Shown piece by piece: positions 31,981-40,265 of a stretch of 41,432 nucleotides of DNA. A model generated the notes under the pieces. The model was not told where the DNA came from. It made no database searches and saw nothing but the letters and a program-made list of their open reading frames with translations. Every line of letters begins with the position of its first letter. Within the stretch, counting starts at the first letter, position 1. The translations under genes were made by a program, and so were the position numbers. The stretch spans positions 1 to 41,432 of the forward strand of contig JAQSDW010000100.1 of the NCBI GenBank assembly GCA_029946105.1, read 5' to 3'. The DNA comes from Reyranella sp. (GTDB lineage: Bacteria; Pseudomonadota; Alphaproteobacteria; Reyranellales; Reyranellaceae).

Positions 31981-32840
31981 GTAACGCGATCTCCTGTTTC
32001 GGCGAAGCGCACATATTCCTCGCGCAGGCGTCGCGCCGTTGGGCCGACCTTGCCATCGCCCACCACATTGCCGTCGATCTTCACCACCGGGGTCACGAAC
32101 GACGTGGCGCTGGTGATGAATGCTTCCTGCGCCTTCATCGCTTCCGCCAGAGAGAACGGGCGCTCGACGAACTTGAGCTGAAGGGCGTTGCAGAGCGACT
32201 TCAGCGTCTGGCGCGTGATACCGGCCAGAATGCCGTTGTCGGTCTGGCGCGTCACCAGTTCGCCGTCGTGCGTGACGATCCAGGCATTGGTCGACGCGCC
32301 CTCGGTGACGCAGCCGTTGGTGTCGATAAGCCAAGCCTCGTAGGCGCCGCTCTCGCGCGCCGCTTGCTTCGCCAGCACGTTCGGCAGCAATGCTACGGTC
32401 TTGATGTCGCAACGTTCCCAGCGGATATCGGGGTGGCTCTTGATCGCGATTCCAGGGCCGGGATCGGCATCGCCGCGCTTGCTGTTCTTGGTCGTTAGCA
32501 CCAACGCCGGCTTGACCGGCGTGGTTGGAAAGGCGTGATCGCGCCGGGCAACGCCGCGCGTGACCTGCATATAGATCAGCCCGTCGCGCAGCCGGTTACG
32601 GCGCATCAGCTCGCGCAGGATGAAGCCCAACGCCGCCCGCGTCACCGGCCAATCGATCCGGAGTTCGCGCAAAGACCTTTCGAGCCGATCGATATGGGGA
32701 ACTTCGTCGATCAGCCGTCCGTCGCGAACGCCCACGACCTCGTAGACGCCATCGGCGAGCTGGTAGCCGCGATCCTCGATATGGACACTGGCCTCGCGGT
32801 GGTCGACGTAACGGCCGTTGACGTAAGCATAACGTGCCAT
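31977..32840 (-). CDS. dat: D-amino-acid transaminase (class IV aminotransferase)
   Basis: PLP-dependent fold-type IV aminotransferase of 287 residues. The PLP lysine is Lys147 in CDIKTVALLPN, a context close to Bacillus-type D-alanine aminotransferase. EGASTNAWIV (phosphate loop) and the N-terminal YVNGRYVDHREASVHIEDRGYQ are typical. It interconverts D-alanine and D-glutamate via their 2-oxo acids, so it may feed peptidoglycan synthesis; a branched-chain substrate is less likely. The ATG at 32840 starts 17 bases after the ntrX stop. A class IV transaminase downstream of ntrX is common in alphaproteobacteria. Confidence 0.92.
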   Translation of the reverse strand: MARYAYVNGRYVDHREASVHIEDRGYQLADGVYEVVGVRDGRLIDEVPHIDRLERSLRELRIDWPVTRAALGFILRELMRRNRLRDGLIYMQVTRGVARRDHAFPTTPVKPALVLTTKNSKRGDADPGPGIAIKSHPDIRWERCDIKTVALLPNVLAKQAARESGAYEAWLIDTNGCVTEGASTNAWIVTHDGELVTRQTDNGILAGITRQTLKSLCNALQLKFVERPFSLAEAMKAQEAFITSATSFVTPVVKIDGNVVGDGKVGPTARRLREEYVRFAETGDRVT

Positions 32841-32857
32841 GGCGTCCTTCCCTTCCC

Positions 32858-34270
32858 TCAGTCCGCAGTGTCCGGGCCGGAACGCTCGTCCGGCGCGCCG
32901 CCATGCAAGCCCAGCGACTTCAGCTTGCGATGAAGTGCCGAGCGCTCCATGCCGACGAATGTCGCGGTGCGCGAAATGTTTCCGCCAAACCGCGTCACCT
33001 GGGCCAGCAGGTATTCCCGCTCGAAGACCTCGCGGGCCTCACGCAGCGGCAGTTGCATGATCTCGCCGCCCTTCTCCCAGCGCAGGACCGACGGTGCGTC
33101 TTCGCTGACATCGTTCGGCAGGACGTCGGCCCGGATCGGCCCGCCATCCGCAGGTGCGAGGATCAGCAGCCTCTCGATGACGTTACGCAGTTGCCGGACG
33201 TTGCCCGGCCAATCGTGGCCCTGCAGGGCGGCCAGCGTGTCTTCGCCGATCGTCCGCGACGGCAGCCCCGTTGCATCGGCGACACGGCGCAGAAGGTCTC
33301 CCGCCAGTTCGGGGATGTCCTCACGACGCTCGCTGAGCGGCGGGACCCGCAGCGAAACCACGTTCAGGCGGTGGTAAAGCTCTTCGCGGAATTCGCCTGA
33401 CGTAATCTCGTCCGACAGCGACCGCGCCGTCGAAGCGAGCACGCGCACATCGACCTCGACGCGGGTCTTGCCGCCGTCGCGGACGAAGGATTGTTCCTGA
33501 AGCACGCGCGCCAGTCGGCTTTGCAGCGCCAGCGGCAGGTCGCCGACCTCCTTGAGCAACAGGGTGCCGCCGTGGGCCATCTCGAAGGCGCCGGAGACGC
33601 GCAGCGTGTCTGCTTCCGTCTCGCCGTCGGTGCCGAACAGTTCGATATCCAGGCGTTCGGTTGGCAGTGTCGAGCAATTCACCACGACAAACGGCCCGTC
33701 GGCCCGTTTCGATCCCTGATGGATCAACCGTGCCATTGTCTCCTTGCCGGCTCCCGAAGCGCCGGTGATCAAGACCCGGCTGCCCGTCGGCGCAACCCGC
33801 TCGATCTGGGTGCGGACACTGGCGGCGCTCGGCGAGGTACCGACGAATGTCACGTCGCCGCCTGCCCGCCTGCGGAGACTCGCATTTTCGCGCTTCAGCC
33901 GGTCGGCCTCGATGGCACGGTCGACGACGAGAAGCAGGCGGTCGGCCTTGAACGGCTTTTCGATGAAATCGTAGGCACCCGTCTTGATCGCCGAAACAGC
34001 CGTATCGATCGTGCCGTGGCCACTGATCATGACGACGGGGATGGGTGGATCCTCGCGCCGAATGACCTCGAGAAGCTGCAGGCCGTCGAGTTCGCTGCCT
34101 TGCAGCCAGACGTCCAGGATGACGAGCGACGGGCGACGCTGGCGCACGGCGTCGATCGCCTCGGTACTGTTGTGTGCGCGACGGGCTGTATTTCCCTCGT
34201 CTTCGAGGATACCCGCGATCAGCGTGCAGATGTCGCGCTCGTCGTCGACGATCAGGATGTCGTGGGCCAT
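32858..34270 (-). CDS. ntrX: NtrX-type response regulator with altered AAA+ domain
   Basis: Response regulator of 470 residues partnered with NtrY. The receiver (1-120) has phospho-acceptor Asp53 and Lys105. The AAA+ domain (about 140-375) has Walker A GASGAGKE (170-177), but two positions differ from active sigma-54 activators. The GAFTGA loop is absent (ELFGTDGETEADTLRVSG in its place), which is usual for NtrX. The Walker B aspartate is lysine (Lys240 in GGTLLLKEVGD, codon AAG at 33553-33551). A Fis-type helix-turn-helix (NISRTATFVGMERSALHRKLK) ends the protein. It probably binds DNA without ATP-driven sigma-54 activation. ATG 34270 follows the ntrY stop by 34 bases. Confidence 0.93.
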   Translation of the reverse strand: MAHDILIVDDERDICTLIAGILEDEGNTARRAHNSTEAIDAVRQRRPSLVILDVWLQGSELDGLQLLEVIRREDPPIPVVMISGHGTIDTAVSAIKTGAYDFIEKPFKADRLLLVVDRAIEADRLKRENASLRRRAGGDVTFVGTSPSAASVRTQIERVAPTGSRVLITGASGAGKETMARLIHQGSKRADGPFVVVNCSTLPTERLDIELFGTDGETEADTLRVSGAFEMAHGGTLLLKEVGDLPLALQSRLARVLQEQSFVRDGGKTRVEVDVRVLASTARSLSDEITSGEFREELYHRLNVVSLRVPPLSERREDIPELAGDLLRRVADATGLPSRTIGEDTLAALQGHDWPGNVRQLRNVIERLLILAPADGGPIRADVLPNDVSEDAPSVLRWEKGGEIMQLPLREAREVFEREYLLAQVTRFGGNISRTATFVGMERSALHRKLKSLGLHGGAPDERSGPDTAD

Positions 34271-34304
34271 GACTCTTCAAGCAGTCCGCTACTGTCTCTG
34301 CGGA

Positions 34305-36536
34305 TCATTGTGCGGCTGTCGCGTGTGGTCGAGCCGACGCGATTTCCTTCGCGTCCCGCCGGAATACCAGACTGATGCACGCACCGCCACCCTCGCGGTC
34401 CTCCAAGGCAAGATAACCGCCGTGATCTTCCATGATTTTCTTGACGATCGCCAAACCCAGCCCGGTGCCTTTGCTGCGGGTCGTCATATAGGGCTCGGTC
34501 AGGCGCTCGCGCCCTTCCTTCGGCAATCCCTTGCCATTGTCCGCGACGATGATGCGTACGGTCGCACCATCATCCTTCAGGGTCAGCGCAATCTCCCCAG
34601 GCGGCAGGGCCCCGGCTGACGACGGCTCCCGCCCTTCGATGGCCTCCGCCGAGTTCTTCAGGATATTGGTCAGGACCTGACCGACCTGCCGGCGGTCGCA
34701 GATCAGGGGAATCGGTCCTTCCGGCAGATGCGAGGCGTAGCGGATGTCGGGATTACCATTGCGCTGGAGGAAAAGTGCCTGCTGGCAGAGCTCCTTGGCG
34801 TCCTCCGCCTGGACCGTCGGGCGCGGCATGCGGGCAAAGGACGAGAATTCGTCGACCATACGGCCGATATCGCCAACCTGACGGATGATCGTGTCGGTGC
34901 AGATCGTGAAGGTTTCCGGGTCGTCCTTGATCTGCTTCAGGTAGCGGCGCTTCAGCCGTTCGGCGGAGAGCTGGATCGGCGTGAGCGGGTTCTTGATTTC
35001 GTGCGCAATGCGCCGTGCCACGTCGCCCCATGCCGCCATGCGCTGAGCCGACATCAGATCGGTCACGTCGTCGAAGGTGACGACCGAGCCGGCGTCGGAG
35101 GCGGCACTGATCCGCACCAGCAGTATCCGCCTGGCACCGCGCTGGAGGATCTCGATCTGCCCCTGGGTGACGCGATCCGGCCGTTCGCCCGCCTGCGCCA
35201 TGAGTGCCGTGAGCTCGGGCATGACATCCGCCAATGGCCGCTCGAGCACACCATCCTCGGGCAGTGCGAGGAGTTCGAGGGCCGAACGGTTGCTTCTGAT
35301 GACGATGCCCTTGCCGTCGACGCTGAGTACTCCGGCCGAAACGCCGGCCAGCACCGCATCGGTCAGGCGACGGCGTGTGTCGAGTTCCCTGTTGGCGTTG
35401 ACCAGTTCTCCGCGTTGATGCTCGATCTGACTCGCCATGCGATTGAACGAGCGGGCGAGCTGGCCCAACTCATCGTTGGGCGGCCCCTCCTCCACGCGTG
35501 TCGTCAGGTCGCCTCCCCGCAGCCGCTCGGCCGCCTGCATCAATCCGCCGATCGGCTCCGTCAGGCGGGTCGCGAACAGGATCGCCAGCCAAACGGCGGC
35601 CAACAGCATCAGGAACGCAATCACGCCGCTGACCAGCAAGATGACCAGCTGGTTGCGTTGCAGCGCGGACTCGATCTGCGCATAGAACTTTCCGGCCAAT
35701 TCGATGCTCTTGATGTAGTCGACGACCCTGAGGTCGACTGCGTGGCCGGTCGCCAGAAAGAGCGGCTCGGCGATGAAAAGCTGCATGACGAAGTAGGCGC
35801 CGTTCTCCGAATCGAACTGGACCGGTCGTGCCTGATTGACCGCCTGCCAGATGAACTTCGCCGACGGCTGCGGATCCTTCATGCCCCTGGCATCGGCGGC
35901 CTGGGCCTGCGCGATCACGCCTTTGTCGGCATCGATGACGGTCGCCTCGATGATCGGGCGTCCCTGGATCGCGGTTTCCAGGAGACGCTTCGTCATCTCG
36001 CTGTCGCGAACGCCGTCGATGCCCAAGGCCTGAAGGGGGCCGGCAATCGCGTCGATGTCGCGCAGGATTTCATTTTCCCGCGCTCGCCGCACCGGCTCGC
36101 CGATCTCGCGAGCTGCTTCATATGCAGCCTGCGACGGTTTCACGACGAAATCCGTCAGATTGAGGAAAAGCAAGGAGAGGATGATGGCAACGATCAGTGT
36201 CGGCGTGATGGTGAAGACGCTGCACACCAGCACGAGCCGCATATGGAGCCGCGAGCCGGCGGCGCCGCGGCGGCGGTCCAGCCATAGTTGCGTGAGCCGC
36301 ACGGCAAGGACTGCCACGAGGGCGATGGCGATGACGAGATCCGACACCAGCAGGCCGGTTATCCAGCCGAGCGTCCCAAAGGCGGCCGGTACGAATCCCG
36401 CCAGCCACGCATAGGTAAGGGCGCCGGCGACGATGGCGAGCACGGCCAAGGACACGGCAGCAAAGCGGCCACTCAGACCGCGAAGCACCGCGCTTGCCCT
36501 ATCGCCCAAGCGTGGAGCGCCCAGCGCAGCTGTCAC
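34305..36536 (-). CDS. ntrY: Sensor histidine kinase NtrY
   Basis: Membrane sensor kinase of 743 residues. There are about four N-terminal transmembrane segments (within 20-160), then a periplasmic loop and a further membrane helix ending near residue 320. Next come HAMP (RLTEPIGGLMQAAERLRGGDL), PAS (about 390-480), the dimerisation/phosphoacceptor domain with His512 (AHEIKNPLTPIQ) and the HATPase domain (NILKNSAEAIEG, DNGKGLP, TGLGLAIVKKI). The order is that of NtrY. It senses nitrogen status or redox conditions in relatives. The start is ATG 36536, 4 bases after the ntrC stop (last base 36541), and ntrX lies downstream. Confidence 0.95.
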   Translation of the reverse strand: MTAALGAPRLGDRASAVLRGLSGRFAAVSLAVLAIVAGALTYAWLAGFVPAAFGTLGWITGLLVSDLVIAIALVAVLAVRLTQLWLDRRRGAAGSRLHMRLVLVCSVFTITPTLIVAIILSLLFLNLTDFVVKPSQAAYEAAREIGEPVRRARENEILRDIDAIAGPLQALGIDGVRDSEMTKRLLETAIQGRPIIEATVIDADKGVIAQAQAADARGMKDPQPSAKFIWQAVNQARPVQFDSENGAYFVMQLFIAEPLFLATGHAVDLRVVDYIKSIELAGKFYAQIESALQRNQLVILLVSGVIAFLMLLAAVWLAILFATRLTEPIGGLMQAAERLRGGDLTTRVEEGPPNDELGQLARSFNRMASQIEHQRGELVNANRELDTRRRLTDAVLAGVSAGVLSVDGKGIVIRSNRSALELLALPEDGVLERPLADVMPELTALMAQAGERPDRVTQGQIEILQRGARRILLVRISAASDAGSVVTFDDVTDLMSAQRMAAWGDVARRIAHEIKNPLTPIQLSAERLKRRYLKQIKDDPETFTICTDTIIRQVGDIGRMVDEFSSFARMPRPTVQAEDAKELCQQALFLQRNGNPDIRYASHLPEGPIPLICDRRQVGQVLTNILKNSAEAIEGREPSSAGALPPGEIALTLKDDGATVRIIVADNGKGLPKEGRERLTEPYMTTRSKGTGLGLAIVKKIMEDHGGYLALEDREGGGACISLVFRRDAKEIASARPHATAAQ

Positions 36537-36540
36537 TAAG

Positions 36541-38022
36541 TCACCCGCCTCGGCGAACCTGCGGTGTGCGAACCACGGGGACGTCGAGGTCCTTTATCTT
36601 CTTGCGCAACGTATTGCGATTGAGCCCCAGGAGACGGGCTGCGCGCAACTGATTCCCGCGTGTTGCCCCAAGAGCCAGGGACAGGAGGGGTCGCTCGACC
36701 TCGGAAATGACACGATCGTACATACCGTCCGGCGGCAGCCGGTCGCCATGGGCGGCAAACAGGGCCTGGAGGTGGCGGTCCATCGCATCGGCCAGGGAGG
36801 CGTCGGCGTGACCGGGGCTTCCGGCACCCGAGACTTCGAGTTCCGGTGCCTGGACGGCGTCGGCGAGCTCGGATTCGATGGTTTCGACGCCGATCACCTC
36901 TTCTGAATAGAGCGCGGACAGGCGGCGGACGAGATTTTCCAGTTCGCGTACATTGCCTGGCCAGCGGTGCTGGCGCAGACGTCCCATGGCATCCGTGGAC
37001 AGCACCTTGGTCGGCAGGCCATCCATGGTCGCGGCGCGCAGAAAGTGGTTGGTCAGTTCGGGGATATCGTCGAGGCGCTCGCGCAGCGGCGGCAACCTTA
37101 TCGGCACGACGTTGAGACGGTAGAACAGATCTTCGCGGAAAAGCCCCTGCTGGATCAGGCGGCGCAAGTCGCGATGAGTGGCGGCCACGATACGTACATT
37201 GGCCTTGATCGGCGTACGGCCTCCAACGGTCGTATATTCACCCTCCTGCAGAACACGCAGCAGGCGGGTCTGTGCCTCGGGCGGCATGTCGCCAATTTCG
37301 TCGAGGAAGAGCGTACCGCCGGAGGCCTGTTCGAACTTTCCCGATGAGCGCTGCACGGCCCCCGTGAAGGCGCCGCGCTCGTGCCCGAACAGCTCGCTCT
37401 CGATCAGTTCACGCGGGATCGCCGCCATATTGAGGGCCACGAACGGCCCCTTGCGGCGCTTGCCATAGTCGTGCAGCGCGCGTGCAACCAGTTCCTTGCC
37501 AGTACCCGACTCGCCCGACACCATCACCGTAAGGTCGGTCGACATCAGGCGCGCCAAGGCGCGATAAATCTCCTGCATCGCGGCCGAGCGCCCGATCAGC
37601 GGCAGCCGTTCGCTCTCCTCCGGGGGGTGCGCGCCGCGTGGCATCGAGGCGGCTGGTGCCGAAAGGGCCCGGTTCACCACCGATACCAGTTCGTTGAGAT
37701 CGAATGGCTTCGGCAGGTACTCGAAGGCGCCGCGCTCGGTAGCGCGCACGGCGGTAAGCAGTGTCGATTGCGCGCTCATCACGATGATGCGCAGGTCGGG
37801 CCGCAACTTGCGGATACGCGGCACGAGATCGAGGCCGTTTTCGTCAGGCATGACAACGTCAGTGATGACCAGCTGGCCTTCGCCTTCCTGGACCCATTGC
37901 CACAGGGTCGCCGCAGTGCCCGTGCTGCGCACGGTATGGCCCTGGCGGCCCAGCGCCTGGTGCAAGACGGTGCGGATCGCACGATCGTCGTCCGCGACGA
38001 GGATCGTTGCAGCGGCGCTCAT
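36541..38022 (-). CDS. ntrC: Nitrogen regulation response regulator NtrC
   Basis: Sigma-54 activator of 493 residues. The receiver has Asp55 as phospho-acceptor. The AAA+ domain has Walker A GESGTGKE (170-177), the sigma-54 contact loop GAFTGA (217-222) and an intact Walker B TLFLDE (237-242). The C-terminal Fis-type helix-turn-helix is [23 protein letters not shown]. All active-site residues are present, in contrast with the neighbouring NtrX. It is phosphorylated by NtrB and activates nitrogen-assimilation genes. The start overlaps the ntrB stop by 4 bases, and ntrY follows after 4 bases. Confidence 0.97.
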   Translation of the reverse strand: MSAAATILVADDDRAIRTVLHQALGRQGHTVRSTGTAATLWQWVQEGEGQLVITDVVMPDENGLDLVPRIRKLRPDLRIIVMSAQSTLLTAVRATERGAFEYLPKPFDLNELVSVVNRALSAPAASMPRGAHPPEESERLPLIGRSAAMQEIYRALARLMSTDLTVMVSGESGTGKELVARALHDYGKRRKGPFVALNMAAIPRELIESELFGHERGAFTGAVQRSSGKFEQASGGTLFLDEIGDMPPEAQTRLLRVLQEGEYTTVGGRTPIKANVRIVAATHRDLRRLIQQGLFREDLFYRLNVVPIRLPPLRERLDDIPELTNHFLRAATMDGLPTKVLSTDAMGRLRQHRWPGNVRELENLVRRLSALYSEEVIGVETIESELADAVQAPELEVSGAGSPGHADASLADAMDRHLQALFAAHGDRLPPDGMYDRVISEVERPLLSLALGATRGNQLRAARLLGLNRNTLRKKIKDLDVPVVRTPQVRRGG

Positions 38023-39131
38023 GGGGCAGCCTGTGAAAGTTGCATCGGCAGCATTACTCGGAATGTTGTCCGGCCGGGCGCACTATCGAACTCGATGGCC
38101 CCGCCGTGGTCGTTGATGATCTTGGCCACCAATGCAAGACCCAGGCCGGTCCCCGTCGGCTTGTTGGTTACGAAAGCGTCAAACAAGTGCGCCCGGATCT
38201 CGTCCGGCACGCCGCCACCGTTATCGCGAACCGAAACGACCAACGGCAGATTGACGCGCGCCTGCTGTCCCGGCACCGCTAGGCGAAGGCCATGCCGGAA
38301 GGCGGTCGACAGTTCTATTTCGCGCCCACCTTCGCCCAGCGCCTCGCAAGCGTTCTTGACCAGATTGAGAAAGACCTGGATGAGCTGGTCGCGATCGCCA
38401 TGGACCTCGGGCAACGACGGATCGTATGTCTCGACGAAGCGAACGCCCTTACCGAAGCCGTTCTCGGAGAGGCGGCGAACATGGTTCAGCACCTGATGAA
38501 TGTTGATCGGACCGCGCTCGATCGGGCGGCCGTCGGCGAACGCCTCCATGCGATCGACCAATGCCACGATGCGGTCCGTTTCCTCGCAGATCAAGCTGGT
38601 CAGCTCGCGGTCGCTGTCGGGAACCGACTGCTCGAGGAGTTGGGCCGCTCCACGAATACCAGACAGCGGATTCTTGACCTCATGCGCCAGCATCGCGGCC
38701 AGCGCACTCACCGAGCGGGCCGCGCTCCGGTGCGACATCTGGCGGTCGATATTGCGGGCAATCGTCTGCTCCACCAGCGATACGGCGACCAACCCGTCGC
38801 TGTCGGCGACCGGCGACAGGCGGAGCGCACAGAACCGAGTGCCGATACGCGGCGAGGCGAGCGTGATGCCGTTTTCCGCGACCGCGCCGCCACTCGCCTC
38901 AACCTGCTCGAGCAACGAGAAAAGCGGCGTATCCTCGGGCACGAATTCGTCCAGCGGATGGCTGATCAGGCGCGCACGGCCCACCCCGAAGAATTGCTCG
39001 GCCGACAGATTGGCGTAGTGGATCAACCGGCCACGGTCGACGACAAGGATCGCCTCGGACAGCGAATCCAGGATGGCCGCGGAAAACAGGTCAGGCGAGT
39101 CGGCGGAGCGCTTGAAGGGACGCAACGCCAT
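38019..39131 (-). CDS. ntrB: Nitrogen regulation sensor kinase NtrB
   Basis: Cytoplasmic histidine kinase/phosphatase of 370 residues. A PAS domain (about 15-125: [16 protein letters not shown]) is followed by the H-box with His150 ([18 protein letters not shown]) and an HATPase domain ([35 protein letters not shown]). PII protein controls it in relatives. No membrane segment is seen, as expected for NtrB. The start is ATG 39131, one base after the dusB stop; the open frame extends further upstream but lies there inside dusB. ntrC follows with a 4-base overlap. Confidence 0.96.
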   Translation of the reverse strand: MALRPFKRSADSPDLFSAAILDSLSEAILVVDRGRLIHYANLSAEQFFGVGRARLISHPLDEFVPEDTPLFSLLEQVEASGGAVAENGITLASPRIGTRFCALRLSPVADSDGLVAVSLVEQTIARNIDRQMSHRSAARSVSALAAMLAHEVKNPLSGIRGAAQLLEQSVPDSDRELTSLICEETDRIVALVDRMEAFADGRPIERGPINIHQVLNHVRRLSENGFGKGVRFVETYDPSLPEVHGDRDQLIQVFLNLVKNACEALGEGGREIELSTAFRHGLRLAVPGQQARVNLPLVVSVRDNGGGVPDEIRAHLFDAFVTNKPTGTGLGLALVAKIINDHGGAIEFDSAPGRTTFRVMLPMQLSQAAP

Positions 39132-39132
39132 G

Positions 39133-40140
39133 CTAGGCCGCCTGCCGTTCGAGGGCGGGCAGAAAGAAGGCGGCAAGCATTGCCCGCACCTTGGCCGGAT
39201 CAGGCTCACGATTGACCGCGCCGCGGAAGTCGGCCGACGCCGGCAGGCCTTTGGAGTACCAACCGAGATGCTTGCGCGCCATGCGCACGCCCGTTTCCAG
39301 CCCGTAATGCTCGAGCATCGATTCGTAATGGGCGCGCACCGTGGTGTACTGCTCGGCAAGCGAGGGATCGGGCAGTCGCTCGCCCGTCCGCAGATAGTGG
39401 ATCGCCTGGTTGAGGAACCACGGCCGCCCATAGGCGCCGCGCCCGATCATAACGCCGTCGGCGCCCGACTGGGCCAGCGCCTGGTCGACGTCGTCGAGCG
39501 TGTTGATGTCGCCATTCACGATCACGGGCAGCTTCGTCGCCGCCTTGACGTTGGCCACGAACGCCCAGTCGGCATGACCGTCGTAGAACTGGCAGCGCGT
39601 GCGACCGTGCACGGTCAGCATCTGAATGCCGCAGTTCTCGGCGATGCGCGCGAGGCTGGGGGCATTGCGGTTGGCGTCGTCCCAGCCCGTGCGCATCTTG
39701 AGGGTCACCGGCAGCTTCACCGCCTTGACCGTGGCTTCGAGAATCTTGGCCGCGTGAACCTCATCGCGCATCAGCGACGATCCGGCATGACCGTTCACGA
39801 CCTTCTTCACCGGGCAGCCGAAATTGATGTCGATGAGTGCCGCGCCCCGGTCCTCGTTGAGCTTGGCCGCCTCGGCCATCACTTCGGGCTCGCAGCCGGC
39901 GAGCTGGACCGACATCGGGAATTCTTCGGGCGAGTTCTTCGCCATCAAGAGCGTCTTGCGGTTTTCGCGGACCATCGCGGCCGAGGCGATCATTTCGGAT
40001 ACGACGAGGCCGGCGCCGCCGCGCTTGACCATCCGGCGGAACGGCATGTCCGTGACACCGGACATCGGCGCCAGGATGACAGGGTCTTCAAGGCGGACCG
40101 GACCGATGTCGATGGGGCGGAGGCGATTGGCTTCAGCCAT
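39133..40140 (-). CDS. dusB: tRNA-dihydrouridine synthase DusB (NifR3)
   Basis: FMN-dependent enzyme of 335 residues that reduces uridine in the tRNA D-loop. It has a TIM barrel with [13 protein letters not shown] near the start, the signature [14 protein letters not shown] with its catalytic cysteine, [14 protein letters not shown] and NGDI, then a helical C-terminal tRNA-binding domain. It is the first gene of the long ntr run; dusB-ntrBC is the classical nifR3-ntrBC order. ATG 40140 follows AAGGGA (40142-40147 on the minus strand). Its promoter region holds a perfect palindrome (40166-40180). Confidence 0.97.
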   Translation of the reverse strand: MAEANRLRPIDIGPVRLEDPVILAPMSGVTDMPFRRMVKRGGAGLVVSEMIASAAMVRENRKTLLMAKNSPEEFPMSVQLAGCEPEVMAEAAKLNEDRGAALIDINFGCPVKKVVNGHAGSSLMRDEVHAAKILEATVKAVKLPVTLKMRTGWDDANRNAPSLARIAENCGIQMLTVHGRTRCQFYDGHADWAFVANVKAATKLPVIVNGDINTLDDVDQALAQSGADGVMIGRGAYGRPWFLNQAIHYLRTGERLPDPSLAEQYTTVRAHYESMLEHYGLETGVRMARKHLGWYSKGLPASADFRGAVNREPDPAKVRAMLAAFFLPALERQAA

Positions 40141-40153
40141 TTCCCTTGCTCAG

Positions 40154-40183
40154 TTAATAGGCATCTTGTGCAGTGCACAATAA
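40154..40183 (-). promoter_or_regulatory. Candidate dusB-ntrBC promoter with internal palindrome
   Basis: On the minus strand, TATTAA (40159-40154) is a good -10, with TTATTG (40183-40178) 18 bases upstream as a possible -35. Between and over these lies TTGTGCA-G-TGCACAA (40166-40180, plus strand), a perfect 7-base inverted repeat placed where a repressor would block polymerase. The regulator is not identified. Half-sites resemble NtrC's GTGCA/TGCAC but in the opposite order. Confidence 0.5.
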
Positions 40184-40230
40184 TTGAGCGAGCATTACCG
40201 GGTCCAGCACTCTTCTGCAAGTCTCCGAAG

Positions 40231-40259
40231 TGCACATACCCCTGCCCGAGTGTTATTAA
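40231..40259 (+). promoter_or_regulatory. Candidate ispDF promoter, possibly leaderless
   Basis: TGCACA (40231-40236) and TATTAA (40254-40259) are 17 bases apart. The expected transcription start, 7 bases after the -10, is at or next to the GTG start codon at 40266. No Shine-Dalgarno sequence precedes the GTG. The -35 overlaps a second GTGCAC (40230-40235), the core also found in the dusB-side palindrome 57 bases away. Confidence 0.45.
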
Positions 40260-40265
40260 ACCCCC

